From the NCBI RefSeq assembly GCF_015679985.1, contig NZ_CP049239.1:620001-684000 (forward strand): a stretch of DNA of 64,000 bases. The letters run 5' to 3'. Positions within the stretch are counted from its first letter, which is position 1. The number at the start of each line of letters is the position of its first letter. The notes beneath the pieces are model-generated. The model was not told where the DNA came from, made no database searches, and worked only from the letters and a program-made list of their open reading frames with translations. The stretch comes from Campylobacter concisus (GTDB taxonomy: Bacteria; Campylobacterota; Campylobacteria; Campylobacterales; Campylobacteraceae). Below are positions 55,803-64,000 of the stretch, piece after piece. The position numbers and the translations under genes were made by a program.

Positions 55803-57098
55803 TTAGAACTCATCCCAAAATACTTTTTTGGGCAAAATGATCTCACTTTTTGAGCCATTTACGCTGTGATAGACGACTTTATTGTATTTTGTAGCAAGGT
55901 GTTTTATTAGTAGCCTTTGAAGCACAGGTTCGCTACTTGGTACAAACCAGCCGTTGTTTGTGATAGCTACAACCACGTCAAATTCGCCCTTATAAAGCTC
56001 CTCTCTTGTCGCTTCATAGCAGATGGCGTTTCTGATTTTAACTCCATCTATCTCATAGTCACTAAAATTTTCAGCCTTTTTAAAGTCGCTAGCTCCGCCA
56101 AAAAATAGCTTATTTACTGCATCTTGCATAAATTTTGGCAAAGGAATTTCTTCGCCAAATGGTACTAAAAATTTCTTATCCATTCGTCTAAGATTGCCAT
56201 CTTGAAATAAAAAGGCAGAGTTATAAATTTGCTTATTTTCATAAGCAAGCGCGCCAGCTACGATGGTTATCTTTTTTGAAAGCTCCTTTAGCTCATCGGC
56301 AAGTAGCGGCTCATTTGTCATAAATAATGGAAACGCACTCTCTGGAAGCACGATGAGACGTTTTTGCTTGGCGATAGCGCTATTTATCGTGTCTAAATTT
56401 TCATTTGTAAATTTCATGCGTAAGCTTTTATCCCAGCGCACCCTTTGAGCGACATCGGTGTTTATTAGCTCCACGTCAAATGGCAAAGTCTTTGCCTCAC
56501 CACTTTTAAACTGCAAGGCAGCGATGAGGCAGATAAAAGCTAGGATAAATTTTAAAATTTTACCTTTTAAACTCAAAGAAATGGCTGCTAAAAATATAAA
56601 TATAAGCCCCCTAGTGCTTGGCTCAAAAGCTCCTAAAACAAGTGTCGCTTTAAGATTAAACCAGTTAAAGCCAAATGGATGAACGTAGCTTACTAAAAAT
56701 AGTAAAACAGCTCTTAGCACGACAAAACTAGGAAAAGAGGCTATCCAAAACATAAATCCGTAAACAATGGCTACAAAGAGAATGACAAATGGTATAAGCC
56801 AGATCAGATCGTAGTAGATAAAACTAAAGCTGATCCAATAAAACCACAAAATTCCTGTGAAAAATCCGGCTGCGAAAAAGCCAGCTCTGCTTAAATTTAT
56901 GATGATGTAAATTCCAGTCAAAGTTAGAAACGGTGAGATGAAATTTAAGAGCAAATTCTCGAAGAGGCTTAAAAAAATAAAGTTGGAGAGCAAAAAAGCA
57001 CCGACAAAGGCTTTTATTATAATTTTAGTGCTAAAATGCCCATTTAAAAATCTTACAAATAAGGAAATCCATGCAAAACGCTGATTTTTTAACATCAT
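55803..57098 (-). CDS. lnt: Apolipoprotein N-acyltransferase
   Basis: Adds the third acyl chain to the N-terminal Cys of lipoproteins in the inner membrane. The 431-residue protein has an N-terminal set of helices (about residues 28-200) and a periplasmic nitrilase-like domain with the catalytic Glu (VLPESAFP), Lys (DKKFLVPFGEE) and Cys (IRNAICYEATRE). The start is ATG 57098 or 57095; there is no later ATG/GTG/TTG before the first helix except a TTG within it, so the gene overlaps divergent yajC by 25-28 bases. Confidence 0.93.
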   Translation of the reverse strand: MMLKNQRFAWISLFVRFLNGHFSTKIIIKAFVGAFLLSNFIFLSLFENLLLNFISPFLTLTGIYIIINLSRAGFFAAGFFTGILWFYWISFSFIYYDLIWLIPFVILFVAIVYGFMFWIASFPSFVVLRAVLLFLVSYVHPFGFNWFNLKATLVLGAFEPSTRGLIFIFLAAISLSLKGKILKFILAFICLIAALQFKSGEAKTLPFDVELINTDVAQRVRWDKSLRMKFTNENLDTINSAIAKQKRLIVLPESAFPLFMTNEPLLADELKELSKKITIVAGALAYENKQIYNSAFLFQDGNLRRMDKKFLVPFGEEIPLPKFMQDAVNKLFFGGASDFKKAENFSDYEIDGVKIRNAICYEATREELYKGEFDVVVAITNNGWFVPSSEPVLQRLLIKHLATKYNKVVYHSVNGSKSEIILPKKVFWDEF

Positions 57099-57343
57099 TA
57101 CTACCTCTTGTTGTGCTTTTCGCCATATTTTACTTTTTGGTTATTAGACCTCAACAAAAACAACAAAAAGCCCATGCAGCAATGCTCGCAGCTCTTGATA
57201 AAGGTGATAAGATAATAACTAATGGCGGACTTATCTGCGAAGTGATTAAAGCCGAAAATGATTTTATCAAAGTTAAACTTAACGATGATGTAATCGTTCG
57301 CATAGCACGCGAGTTTGTAGCTAAAAAGATCGAAGATAAATAA
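57071..57343 (+). CDS. yajC: Preprotein translocase accessory subunit YajC
   Basis: Small membrane partner of SecDF. The 90-residue product has one helix (about residues 10-24), the family motif FLVIRPQQKQQKAH and the GDKIITNGGL domain. AAGGAAATCC precedes the ATG, confirming the start. Its first 28 bases overlap the 5' end of lnt on the other strand. secD follows with one shared base. Confidence 0.96.
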   Translation: MQNADFLTSLLPLVVLFAIFYFLVIRPQQKQQKAHAAMLAALDKGDKIITNGGLICEVIKAENDFIKVKLNDDVIVRIAREFVAKKIEDK

Positions 57344-58923
57344 TGCGTAACGCAAGAGTCACATATAGGCTAATTATCTTAATATTAGCCTTGATTTTTG
57401 GTTTTGGCTTTTCGGTGCCATCTTTTTTTCAAACTCAAAATGGGGCTAAAATTTCACTTGGCCTTGATCTTCAAGGCGGCCTTCATATGCTACTTGGTGT
57501 TGAAACGAGCGAAGCTATTCACTCAAAAATAAAATCAATAGCCGGAAGTATAAATTATTATGCTAAAAAAGAAGATGTGCTCATTGATAAATTTAAGATA
57601 AAAGAAGATAGCGTTGATTTTGCACTACTTGATAGTGACGAGGCTCCAAAGGTTGATAAGGCGCTTGCTGAGATAAAAGGGCTTGATATCAAAAAAGATG
57701 GTCTAAACTATCATATCACTCTAACAGAGCAAGAGAGGCTTGATACGATCGAATATGCGATCTCACAAGCTGTTGAGACTATTAGAAACAGACTTGATCA
57801 GTTTGGTTTAGCTGAGCCAACAGTCGCTAGACAAGGCAAAGATAATATCCTAGTCGAGCTTCCTGGCATAAAAACCGAAGAGGATGAGCAAAGAGCGAGA
57901 GATCTTATCGCAAAGGCTGCTCACTTGCAGCTTATGACAGTTGATGATAAAAGACAAGATCAGGCTAATACCATGAGCGAGGCCGAGGCTGAAAGCTATG
58001 GTGACGTGATCTTTAAAGATGCTAAAAATGACCGCGTAAAATATGTCGTTAAAAATATTCCAGTGCTTGATGGCTCGATGCTAACTGATGCAAAGGTTGC
58101 ATTTTCTCAACAAAATAACTTGCCTATTATAAATTTCACTCTTAACTCAGAAGGCGCTAGAATTTTTGGTGATTTTACTGGCGCAAATGTTGGCAAAAGG
58201 CTTGCTATTGTGCTTGATGGCAAGGTTTATTCAGCTCCAGTTATAAATGAAAGAATAGGGGGTGGTAGTGGCCAGATAAGTGGTGGCTTTACTCTTGATG
58301 AGGCTCACGACGTAGCGATCGCGCTTAGAAGTGGCGCACTTTTAGCACCTGTTAAGATGCTAGAAAAAAGAAGTGTCGGTCCATCTTTAGGTCAAGAGAG
58401 TATCAATCAAAGCATGGTAGCGCTTGCTGCTGGATCTATTTTAGTAGTGCTATTTATGCTAGTTTATTATGGAATTTCTGGAATTTTTGCAAATATCGCA
58501 CTAGTTGCAGACGTCGTTATATTAGTCGCTGTCATGGCGCTTTTTGGAGCGACACTTACCTTACCTGGTATGGCTGGTATCGTGCTAACGATTGGTATGG
58601 CTGTTGATGCAAATGTCATCATAAATGAACGTATACGTGAGCTTTTGCGTGAGGGTGTGGCGATAAGAACAGCTGTGCAAAAGGGTTATGAGCACGCCAT
58701 GAGCGCGATTATTGACTCAAATTTAACTACTATCATCACAGTTGCGGTGCTTTACGCTTATGGTACTGGTCCAGTTAAAGGCTTTGCAGTAACAATGGCA
58801 ATAGGTATCATGGCTTCGATGCTAACAGCTATACTTGGCACTCATGGTATGTTTGATGCCGCTATGGATAAGATAGAAAAAAGTGGAAATACCAGACTTT
58901 GGTTTGGTTATAAAAGGAGCTAA
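57343..58923 (+). CDS. secD: Protein translocase subunit SecD
   Basis: Proton-driven partner of SecYEG that pulls translocated chains into the periplasm. The 526-residue protein begins with a membrane helix and the LGLDLQGGLHM motif, has the large P1 periplasmic region, then five C-terminal helices with the conserved VILVAVMALFGATLTLPGMAG-type D/R transport region. The ATG overlaps the yajC TAATG-type stop by one base. The secF start overlaps its stop. Confidence 0.97.
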   Translation: MRNARVTYRLIILILALIFGFGFSVPSFFQTQNGAKISLGLDLQGGLHMLLGVETSEAIHSKIKSIAGSINYYAKKEDVLIDKFKIKEDSVDFALLDSDEAPKVDKALAEIKGLDIKKDGLNYHITLTEQERLDTIEYAISQAVETIRNRLDQFGLAEPTVARQGKDNILVELPGIKTEEDEQRARDLIAKAAHLQLMTVDDKRQDQANTMSEAEAESYGDVIFKDAKNDRVKYVVKNIPVLDGSMLTDAKVAFSQQNNLPIINFTLNSEGARIFGDFTGANVGKRLAIVLDGKVYSAPVINERIGGGSGQISGGFTLDEAHDVAIALRSGALLAPVKMLEKRSVGPSLGQESINQSMVALAAGSILVVLFMLVYYGISGIFANIALVADVVILVAVMALFGATLTLPGMAGIVLTIGMAVDANVIINERIRELLREGVAIRTAVQKGYEHAMSAIIDSNLTTIITVAVLYAYGTGPVKGFAVTMAIGIMASMLTAILGTHGMFDAAMDKIEKSGNTRLWFGYKRS

Positions 58924-59897
58924 TGATGCAAATTTTTACTAAAGCAAAAGTTTATGATTTTATGCGTTTTAGATTTGCTTCACTAGCATTTTCTATATTT
59001 TTATTTATTGGCTCTATCGTTTTACTTGCTACAAAGGGGCTAAACTACGGCATCGATTTCTCTGGCGGTACGCTTATTCAGCTAAAATACGACACCAAAG
59101 CGCCACTTGATAAAATTCGCGACGCTTTTGGCACAAATGAAGTGCTTAAAAACGCCTCTGTTACTGAGTTTGGAAGCGAAGATGAGGCTATTATTAGATT
59201 TTCAGGATCAAGTTCAAATTTAACTGGTGACATCGGCACTGAGATAAAGCAAATTTTAAAAGATACTGGAAATTTTGAAGTAAGACGTGTTGATATCGTT
59301 GGTCCAAAAGTTGGTGACGAGCTTAGAGAAAAAGGTCTAATGGCTCTTGGAATTTCACTAATTGGCATATTGATATATATCACATTTAGATTTGAATGGC
59401 GATTTGCGCTTGCTGCGATCGCAACTGAAATTCACGATATAGTTATAACTGTTGGTGCTATTTCACTATTTAATATTGATGTAAATTTGGACACGCTAGC
59501 GGCTGTATTAACGGTGCTTGGCTACTCTCTAAATGATACGATTATTATCTTTGATAGGATAAGAGAAGGCATTAAAGAGAGTAAGAGAACTGACATCGAG
59601 GGCGTTATCAACGAGTCGGTCTCAGCCACGCTTTCAAGAACTATCTTAACTTCAGCAACTACGATGATGACAGTTCTTGTGTTATTTTTATTTGGTGGAG
59701 ATATGATACATGGATTTTCATTTATTCTTATCGTTGGTATTGTCATAGGAACGATCAGCTCGATCTACATCTCTTCGCCGTTTCTTATCTGGTTTAAATT
59801 TAGCATCGAGCATTTTAGAAGCAGAGAGACTGAAAAACAAAAGATAAAAAAAGAGCGCGAGAAAGAGCGTGCTATGTTTGAGAAAGGCGTTGTGTAA
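58923..59897 (+). CDS. secF: Protein translocase subunit SecF
   Basis: Second half of the SecDF pump. The 324-residue protein has the GIDFSGGTLIQL motif near residue 41, periplasmic domain, and five helices ending with the LGYSLNDTIIIFDRIRE signature (about residues 197-213). The start shares the last base of secD (TAATG); the second ATG at 58926 is an alternative. The C-terminal tail is charged and cytoplasmic. Confidence 0.97.
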   Translation: MMQIFTKAKVYDFMRFRFASLAFSIFLFIGSIVLLATKGLNYGIDFSGGTLIQLKYDTKAPLDKIRDAFGTNEVLKNASVTEFGSEDEAIIRFSGSSSNLTGDIGTEIKQILKDTGNFEVRRVDIVGPKVGDELREKGLMALGISLIGILIYITFRFEWRFALAAIATEIHDIVITVGAISLFNIDVNLDTLAAVLTVLGYSLNDTIIIFDRIREGIKESKRTDIEGVINESVSATLSRTILTSATTMMTVLVLFLFGGDMIHGFSFILIVGIVIGTISSIYISSPFLIWFKFSIEHFRSRETEKQKIKKEREKERAMFEKGVV

Positions 59898-59906
59898 GGA
59901 GGGATA

Positions 59907-60245
59907 ATGAACTGGGGAAAAGTTATCTACATATTTTTTGCGCTGATGAGTCTTACGACTACGGCAGAATTTTTATATGATAAAAATGAGATTGCGCTCT
60001 TTGTGGCGGCTAGTATAAATTTGGTTTCAACGCTACTTAAGATCGGTGTTAAAAATTTACTCTCAGCTGAGCTTTTTGCAAGCTCGCTGGTTGCTGATTT
60101 GCACCTTATACCAGCTTTTGTTATTTTGCAAGTCTCTGAAAATATAACACTTAGCTATTCACTAGCTATTGGCGCAGTCATTGCAAATATATTTTCACTA
60201 GCCTTGGTTTTAATAGAATCAAGTAAAGCTCAAGAAGAATTTTAG
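59907..60245 (+). CDS. Small membrane protein, DUF6394-like
   Basis: A 112-residue protein with three to four hydrophobic helices (about residues 5-20, 28-45, 60-80, 85-105). I match it to the DUF6394 family, known to me only as a lineage-specific gene between secF and leuS. Very strong ribosome site AAGGAGGG precedes ATG 59907. The 9-base gap to secF and 8-base gap to leuS indicate one operon. Function unknown; a role in membrane protein export is only a suggestion from position. Confidence 0.75.
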   Translation: MNWGKVIYIFFALMSLTTTAEFLYDKNEIALFVAASINLVSTLLKIGVKNLLSAELFASSLVADLHLIPAFVILQVSENITLSYSLAIGAVIANIFSLALVLIESSKAQEEF

Positions 60246-60253
60246 GAGAAAAA

Positions 60254-62719
60254 ATGGCTGAAAAGAGAAAATATGAGCCTTTGAAGATAGAAAAAAAATG
60301 GCAAGAAATTTGGGATAAAAATGAAGATTTTGAACCAAAAGACGATTTAAGCTTGCCAAAAAAATATATCCTAAGTATGTTTCCTTATCCAAGCGGACGC
60401 ATACATATGGGGCATGTAAGAAACTACTCTATCGGTGATGCACTTGCTAGATCATATAGAAAAAGCGGATATAACGTGCTTCATCCTATTGGCTTTGATA
60501 GCTTTGGCATGCCAGCTGAAAACGCAGCCATAAAACATAAAATTCACCCTAAAATTTGGACTTATGAAAACATCGACTATATGAAAAAAGAGCTTGCAAG
60601 TCTTGGCTTTTCATTTTCTAAAAAGAGAATTTTAGCCACATCTGATCCACTTTACACTAAGTGGGAGCAAAGCTTTTTTATAAAGATGTTTGAAAAAGGG
60701 CTTGTTTATAGAAAAAACGCAATTATAAATTGGTGTGAATACGATCAAACTGTGCTTGCAAATGAGCAGGTGGAGGATGGCAAATGCTGGAGATGTGGTA
60801 ATGAAGTGGTGCAAAAAGAGTTTCCGGGATATTACTTCAACATCACAAAATATGCTAGCGAGCTACTTGATGATCTAAAGCTTCTTGAAGGCAAATGGCC
60901 AAATCAAGTAATTACAATGCAAGAAAACTGGATCGGCAGAAGCTACGGCTTGGAGTTTAAATTTTATCTTGATGAAGCTTCAAAAGAGGCTTTAGGTGGT
61001 AAATTTGATGGCTTTGAGGTTTTTACTACAAGGGCCGATACAATTTACGGCGTTAGCTACACAGCTCTTGCACCTGAGCATCCTATTGTAAAAGCGTTGC
61101 TTGAGAGTGATAAAATTGATGAAAGCAAAAAGGCAAAAATAAAAGCAATCCTAAATCAAAGTCCAAGAGAGCGTCAAGCTAGCGAAAAAGACGGAGAATT
61201 TTTAGGAATTTATGTCGTTCATCCACTTACCAATGAAAAAATCCCAGTTTGGGTTGCAAATTTTATCTTAGCTGACTACGGCAGTGGCGCTATTATGGCT
61301 GTCCCTGCACATGATCAAAGAGACTTCGAGTTTGCAAGTAAATTTAATCTTCCTATAAAGCCAGTCGTAAAGCCGCTTGAGGGCGAGAGCGACGGTTCTA
61401 AAGCATACTCTGAGTATGGAATTTCTATAAATTCTGAGCTTATAAATGGACTTGCTTCAGAAGAAGCTAAAAATTTCATAATAGAAAAATTTGAAAAAGA
61501 TGGTTTAGGCAAAAGGATCACAAACTACAAACTAAGAGACTGGGGAATTTCTCGTCAAAGATATTGGGGTGCACCAATACCAGTAGTTCACTGCAAATGC
61601 TGCGGCGTAGTGCCTGAAAAAGAGGAAAATTTACCTATCGCGCTACCTGAAGATGTCGAGATCACAGGCGAGGGCAATCCTTTAGATAAACATCCAACTT
61701 GGAAATTTACAAAGTGTCCAAAATGCGGACAAGATGCGATCAGAGAGACTGATACGATGGATACGTTTGTGGAGAGTAGCTGGTATTTTGCTAGATTTGC
61801 AAGCGATGAGAAGACTTGGGAACAAAAAGCGCTTGATGAAAAGAGCGTGAATTACTGGATGAATGTAGATCAGTATATCGGTGGCATCGAGCATGCGATC
61901 TTGCACCTTTTATACGCTAGATTTTTCCAAAAGGTCTTAAGAGATCTAGGCTATCTAAGAGATGACGAGCCATTTGAAAATTTACTAACTCAAGGCATGG
62001 TCTTAAAAGATGGCAAAAAGATGAGCAAAAGTAAGGGCAACGTCGTAGATCCTGACGATATTATTAATAAATATGGCGCCGATACGGCAAGGCTATTTAT
62101 CCTTTTTGCAGCACCTCCTCAAAAAGAGCTTGAGTGGAATGACAGCGCAGTTGAGGGCGCATTTAGGTTTTTGAATAGACTTTGGGAAAAAGCTCAGACT
62201 ATCAAAAAGATAGATAAACTACCTGAGATAGATCATGAAAGTCTAAACAAAGATGAGAAATTTGCAAGGCTAAAAATTTATGAAGCGCTTAAAAAATCAA
62301 CCGAGGTTTTTGGCGACACATTTGCTTTTAACACACTAATCGCTGCTTGCATGGAGGCACTAAACGCCATAAATGCACAAGATAACGACGATGTAAATGC
62401 TGAAGGCTTTTTTATCATCTTAAATTTACTAGAACCTATCGTACCGCACATCGCAAATGAGCTTAGTGAAGAGCTTTTTGGTAGGAAAAATTTCACAAAG
62501 ATAGCCGTAAAAGAAGAGGTTTTTGTAAAAGATAGCATCGCTCTTGCAGTTACAGTAAATGGCAAAAAAAGGGCTGAGTTTGAAGTGGCAGCAAGCGAGA
62601 GTGAGAGTGAAATTTTAAAGCTAGCTAAGCAAAATGTGGCTAAATGGCTTGAGGGAAAAGAAATTTTAAAAGAGATTTATATAAAAGGCAAATTAGTAAA
62701 TTTTGTCATTAAAGGATAA
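60254..62719 (+). CDS. leuS: Leucyl-tRNA synthetase
   Basis: Charges tRNA-Leu. The 821-residue class I enzyme has the HIGH-type motif [11 protein letters not shown] (about residue 48), the CP1 editing domain with the Thr-rich TTRADTIYG and the Asp-containing VPAHDQRDF motif, a zinc-binding segment with Cys pairs (CKCCG and CPKCG), and [10 protein letters not shown] near residue 592. It follows the DUF6394 gene by 8 bases and lptE comes 3 bases after its stop. Confidence 0.98.
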   Translation: MAEKRKYEPLKIEKKWQEIWDKNEDFEPKDDLSLPKKYILSMFPYPSGRIHMGHVRNYSIGDALARSYRKSGYNVLHPIGFDSFGMPAENAAIKHKIHPKIWTYENIDYMKKELASLGFSFSKKRILATSDPLYTKWEQSFFIKMFEKGLVYRKNAIINWCEYDQTVLANEQVEDGKCWRCGNEVVQKEFPGYYFNITKYASELLDDLKLLEGKWPNQVITMQENWIGRSYGLEFKFYLDEASKEALGGKFDGFEVFTTRADTIYGVSYTALAPEHPIVKALLESDKIDESKKAKIKAILNQSPRERQASEKDGEFLGIYVVHPLTNEKIPVWVANFILADYGSGAIMAVPAHDQRDFEFASKFNLPIKPVVKPLEGESDGSKAYSEYGISINSELINGLASEEAKNFIIEKFEKDGLGKRITNYKLRDWGISRQRYWGAPIPVVHCKCCGVVPEKEENLPIALPEDVEITGEGNPLDKHPTWKFTKCPKCGQDAIRETDTMDTFVESSWYFARFASDEKTWEQKALDEKSVNYWMNVDQYIGGIEHAILHLLYARFFQKVLRDLGYLRDDEPFENLLTQGMVLKDGKKMSKSKGNVVDPDDIINKYGADTARLFILFAAPPQKELEWNDSAVEGAFRFLNRLWEKAQTIKKIDKLPEIDHESLNKDEKFARLKIYEALKKSTEVFGDTFAFNTLIAACMEALNAINAQDNDDVNAEGFFIILNLLEPIVPHIANELSEELFGRKNFTKIAVKEEVFVKDSIALAVTVNGKKRAEFEVAASESESEILKLAKQNVAKWLEGKEILKEIYIKGKLVNFVIKG

Positions 62720-62722
62720 ATT

Positions 62723-63262
62723 TTGAGATATTTTTTAGCGTTTTTTATTGCGTTTTTTATCTGCGGGTGTGGGTATAAACCAGTTTCAAAGATCACACAT
62801 GATCTAGTGGGCTATAAAATTTACGTTGATGTGATTATTAGTAAAGAAGAGCCAAAAAATAGTGTTTGGATAAAGGATGCTGTAAAAGAGGGCATGGTCG
62901 CAAGGCTAAATAAAGATTTATCAAGTAAAGAGAGTGCTGATACTTCGATAATTATTTCGGTAAAAGATTTAAATTACGAAGCAATTATTTATGATGAATT
63001 TGGCTACATTACGTCATACAAAGCACATCTTAGCTTAAATTATAAGACTAAATTTAAAGATGGCAGCGTAGTTGATATTCCAGCCACTGGCGAGTATGAC
63101 TTTAGTGTCGCAAGACGTCAAAAAGATGTAAGATTTGCTGACAGCATTCTTAGTGATACTCAAAAATACGAAGCTATCAAAGAGGCATCAAAAGAGGCCT
63201 TTGATGAGTATATCGCAAGTTTAGCGGTAAAAGGATATAGAAATGGCAGCAGTAACCGTTAG
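62723..63262 (+). CDS. lptE: LPS assembly lipoprotein LptE-like
   Basis: Outer membrane lipoprotein expected to plug and support LptD. The start is TTG 62723, giving MRYFLAFFIAFFICGCGYKP with a lipobox ending at Cys16 (CGC: the second Cys) and the typical GYKP/GYR-like motif right after it. The 179-residue length and alpha/beta pattern fit the family. Assignment rests on the N-terminus and on the conserved position after leuS. The next gene starts 20 bases before its stop. Confidence 0.8.
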   Translation: MRYFLAFFIAFFICGCGYKPVSKITHDLVGYKIYVDVIISKEEPKNSVWIKDAVKEGMVARLNKDLSSKESADTSIIISVKDLNYEAIIYDEFGYITSYKAHLSLNYKTKFKDGSVVDIPATGEYDFSVARRQKDVRFADSILSDTQKYEAIKEASKEAFDEYIASLAVKGYRNGSSNR

Positions 63263-64000
63263 TCAAATAGTCAAGGAAGCCTTAAATGAGATCAAAGATC
63301 GCCATTTGATGCTAACGCCAGAGAATTACACTGAAGTATATAATGAAATTTCTAAAAAATACGGCTTTACAACAGAAGAGAGTAAAAAGATAGAAAAATA
63401 TATCTCAAGGCTTGGTGATGAATATAAAAATCAAGCCTTGAGCCTTCATATAAAGACGGTCGATGAGTTTGTTGCTTTTATGACTGCTAGGCTCTCTAGA
63501 GGTGCTCAACAAGGGGCGGGTCTTGTGGCCGATGATAAAAAACTACAATCACTAAACGCATTTGCTAGAAGAATTCTCCAAGCTATCTCAATGCTTCACA
63601 ATAAAGATGCAAAAAGCTTAGCAGAGCAAAGTATGCAACTGCTCGCTAGAAGATATGATGAGAAAAATCTTGAAGAAATGTGCCTTAGATGGTTTGACTT
63701 TGTTAGCTCTTATGACACTGAATTTTTAGAATTTTTGAAATATTATGGTGTTAGAAATTTTGATGATTTAAAGACAATGAGTTCTGAACTTGAAAAATTT
63801 CTTACACAAAAAGATGAAGATGGTGAAGAGGATGTTTTGATTCAGCTTTTAAGCCTTACTCTTGAGCCTTCTATTACAAAGGATCTTGATGAAGAGCTTA
63901 GCACGATAAGAAGTACTTTGAAGCAAAATCCTAAAACCTTAAATAGCAAAGAATTTCAAGAAAAGGTAAAGGCATTTGTTGATCGCAGAATAGAAGAAGA
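63243..64000 (+). CDS. N-terminal part of a protein cut by the window edge, possibly a GGDEF protein
   Basis: ATG 63243 opens a frame of 252 codons that runs off the right edge. The N-terminal segment IVKEALNEIKDRHLMLTPENYTEVYNEISKKYG resembles the N-terminal region found ahead of GGDEF domains in several Campylobacterota diguanylate cyclases (leading to a helical linker), but no GGDEF signature is reached in the visible part. The rest is helical and rich in Lys, Glu and Leu. If the guess is right it would be a cytoplasmic c-di-GMP enzyme. It overlaps lptE by 20 bases. Confidence 0.6.
   Translation, partial: MAAVTVSQIVKEALNEIKDRHLMLTPENYTEVYNEISKKYGFTTEESKKIEKYISRLGDEYKNQALSLHIKTVDEFVAFMTARLSRGAQQGAGLVADDKKLQSLNAFARRILQAISMLHNKDAKSLAEQSMQLLARRYDEKNLEEMCLRWFDFVSSYDTEFLEFLKYYGVRNFDDLKTMSSELEKFLTQKDEDGEEDVLIQLLSLTLEPSITKDLDEELSTIRSTLKQNPKTLNSKEFQEKVKAFVDRRIEE

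Overview
This 64 kb window looks like a chromosomal segment of an AT-rich Campylobacterota genome, most likely a Campylobacter from the C. concisus/curvus/showae side of the genus rather than C. jejuni. The reasons are the major outer membrane porin ending in Phe, the fused CcsBA cytochrome c biogenesis protein, the small lineage-specific families (DUF2603, DUF6394, PP0621-like), the short overlapping operons and the gene orders typical of the genus (hemB-argF-DUF2603-hemN, flgB-flgC-fliE-PBP, uvrD-truB-csrA-ispE-smpB, yajC-secD-secF-DUF6394-leuS-lptE). This assignment is inferred from gene content; no rRNA gene is present to confirm it.

Layout. 1-2463 (minus): a tightly coupled operon ribA-rsmG-PP0621-unknown-htpX, with htpX running off the left edge. 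2532-6258 (plus): hemB-argF-DUF2603-hemN. 6374-15425 (plus): the most distinctive block, a LapD/LapG-type c-di-GMP-controlled adhesin secretion system: TolC-like outer membrane protein with an N-terminal SPOR-like region, LapG periplasmic protease, LapD-type degenerate GGDEF/EAL receptor, type I secretion ABC transporter, HlyD-type adaptor, an unrecognised 164-residue protein and a LuxR-type regulator with a non-canonical receiver. The giant adhesin substrate is not in the window. 15634-15882 (minus): a small membrane-anchored coiled-coil protein with IxxN heptads.

16072-29905 (plus): tRNA-Thr/Tyr/Gly/Thr-tuf, rpmG, tRNA-Trp, secE, nusG, rplKAJL, rpoB and rpoC. 30026-33585: a DoxX-like protein, then rpsL-rpsG-fusA (str operon without tuf). 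33665-38498: tRNA-Arg, a probable small gene remnant, a periplasmic rhodanese, dps with a strong upstream palindrome, a 195-residue protein behind a very good FliA (sigma28) promoter, a lipoprotein, the MOMP porin and a monohaem cytochrome c. 38544-42542: ccsBA and two small proteins of unknown role.

42673-45798 (minus): flgB-flgC-fliE behind an RpoN (sigma54) promoter, followed by an FtsI/PBP2-class transpeptidase. 45812-52959 (minus): pepF, an unknown gene, uvrD-type helicase, truB, csrA, ispE, smpB and a TlpA-like thioredoxin lipoprotein, most overlapping by a few bases. 53047-54414 (minus): sstT. 54552-55757 (plus): metK. 55803-57098 (minus): lnt, whose 5' end overlaps that of divergent yajC. 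57071-64000 (plus): yajC-secD-secF-DUF6394-leuS-lptE and a truncated gene at the right edge.

How the parts fit: most of the window is housekeeping (translation, transcription, Sec export, haem and cytochrome maturation, early flagellar rod assembly). The Lap block would let the cell hold or release a surface adhesin according to c-di-GMP: LapD senses c-di-GMP and restrains LapG, and the LapB/LapC/LapE-like transporter exports the adhesin. No mobile element, CRISPR array or rRNA operon was seen.
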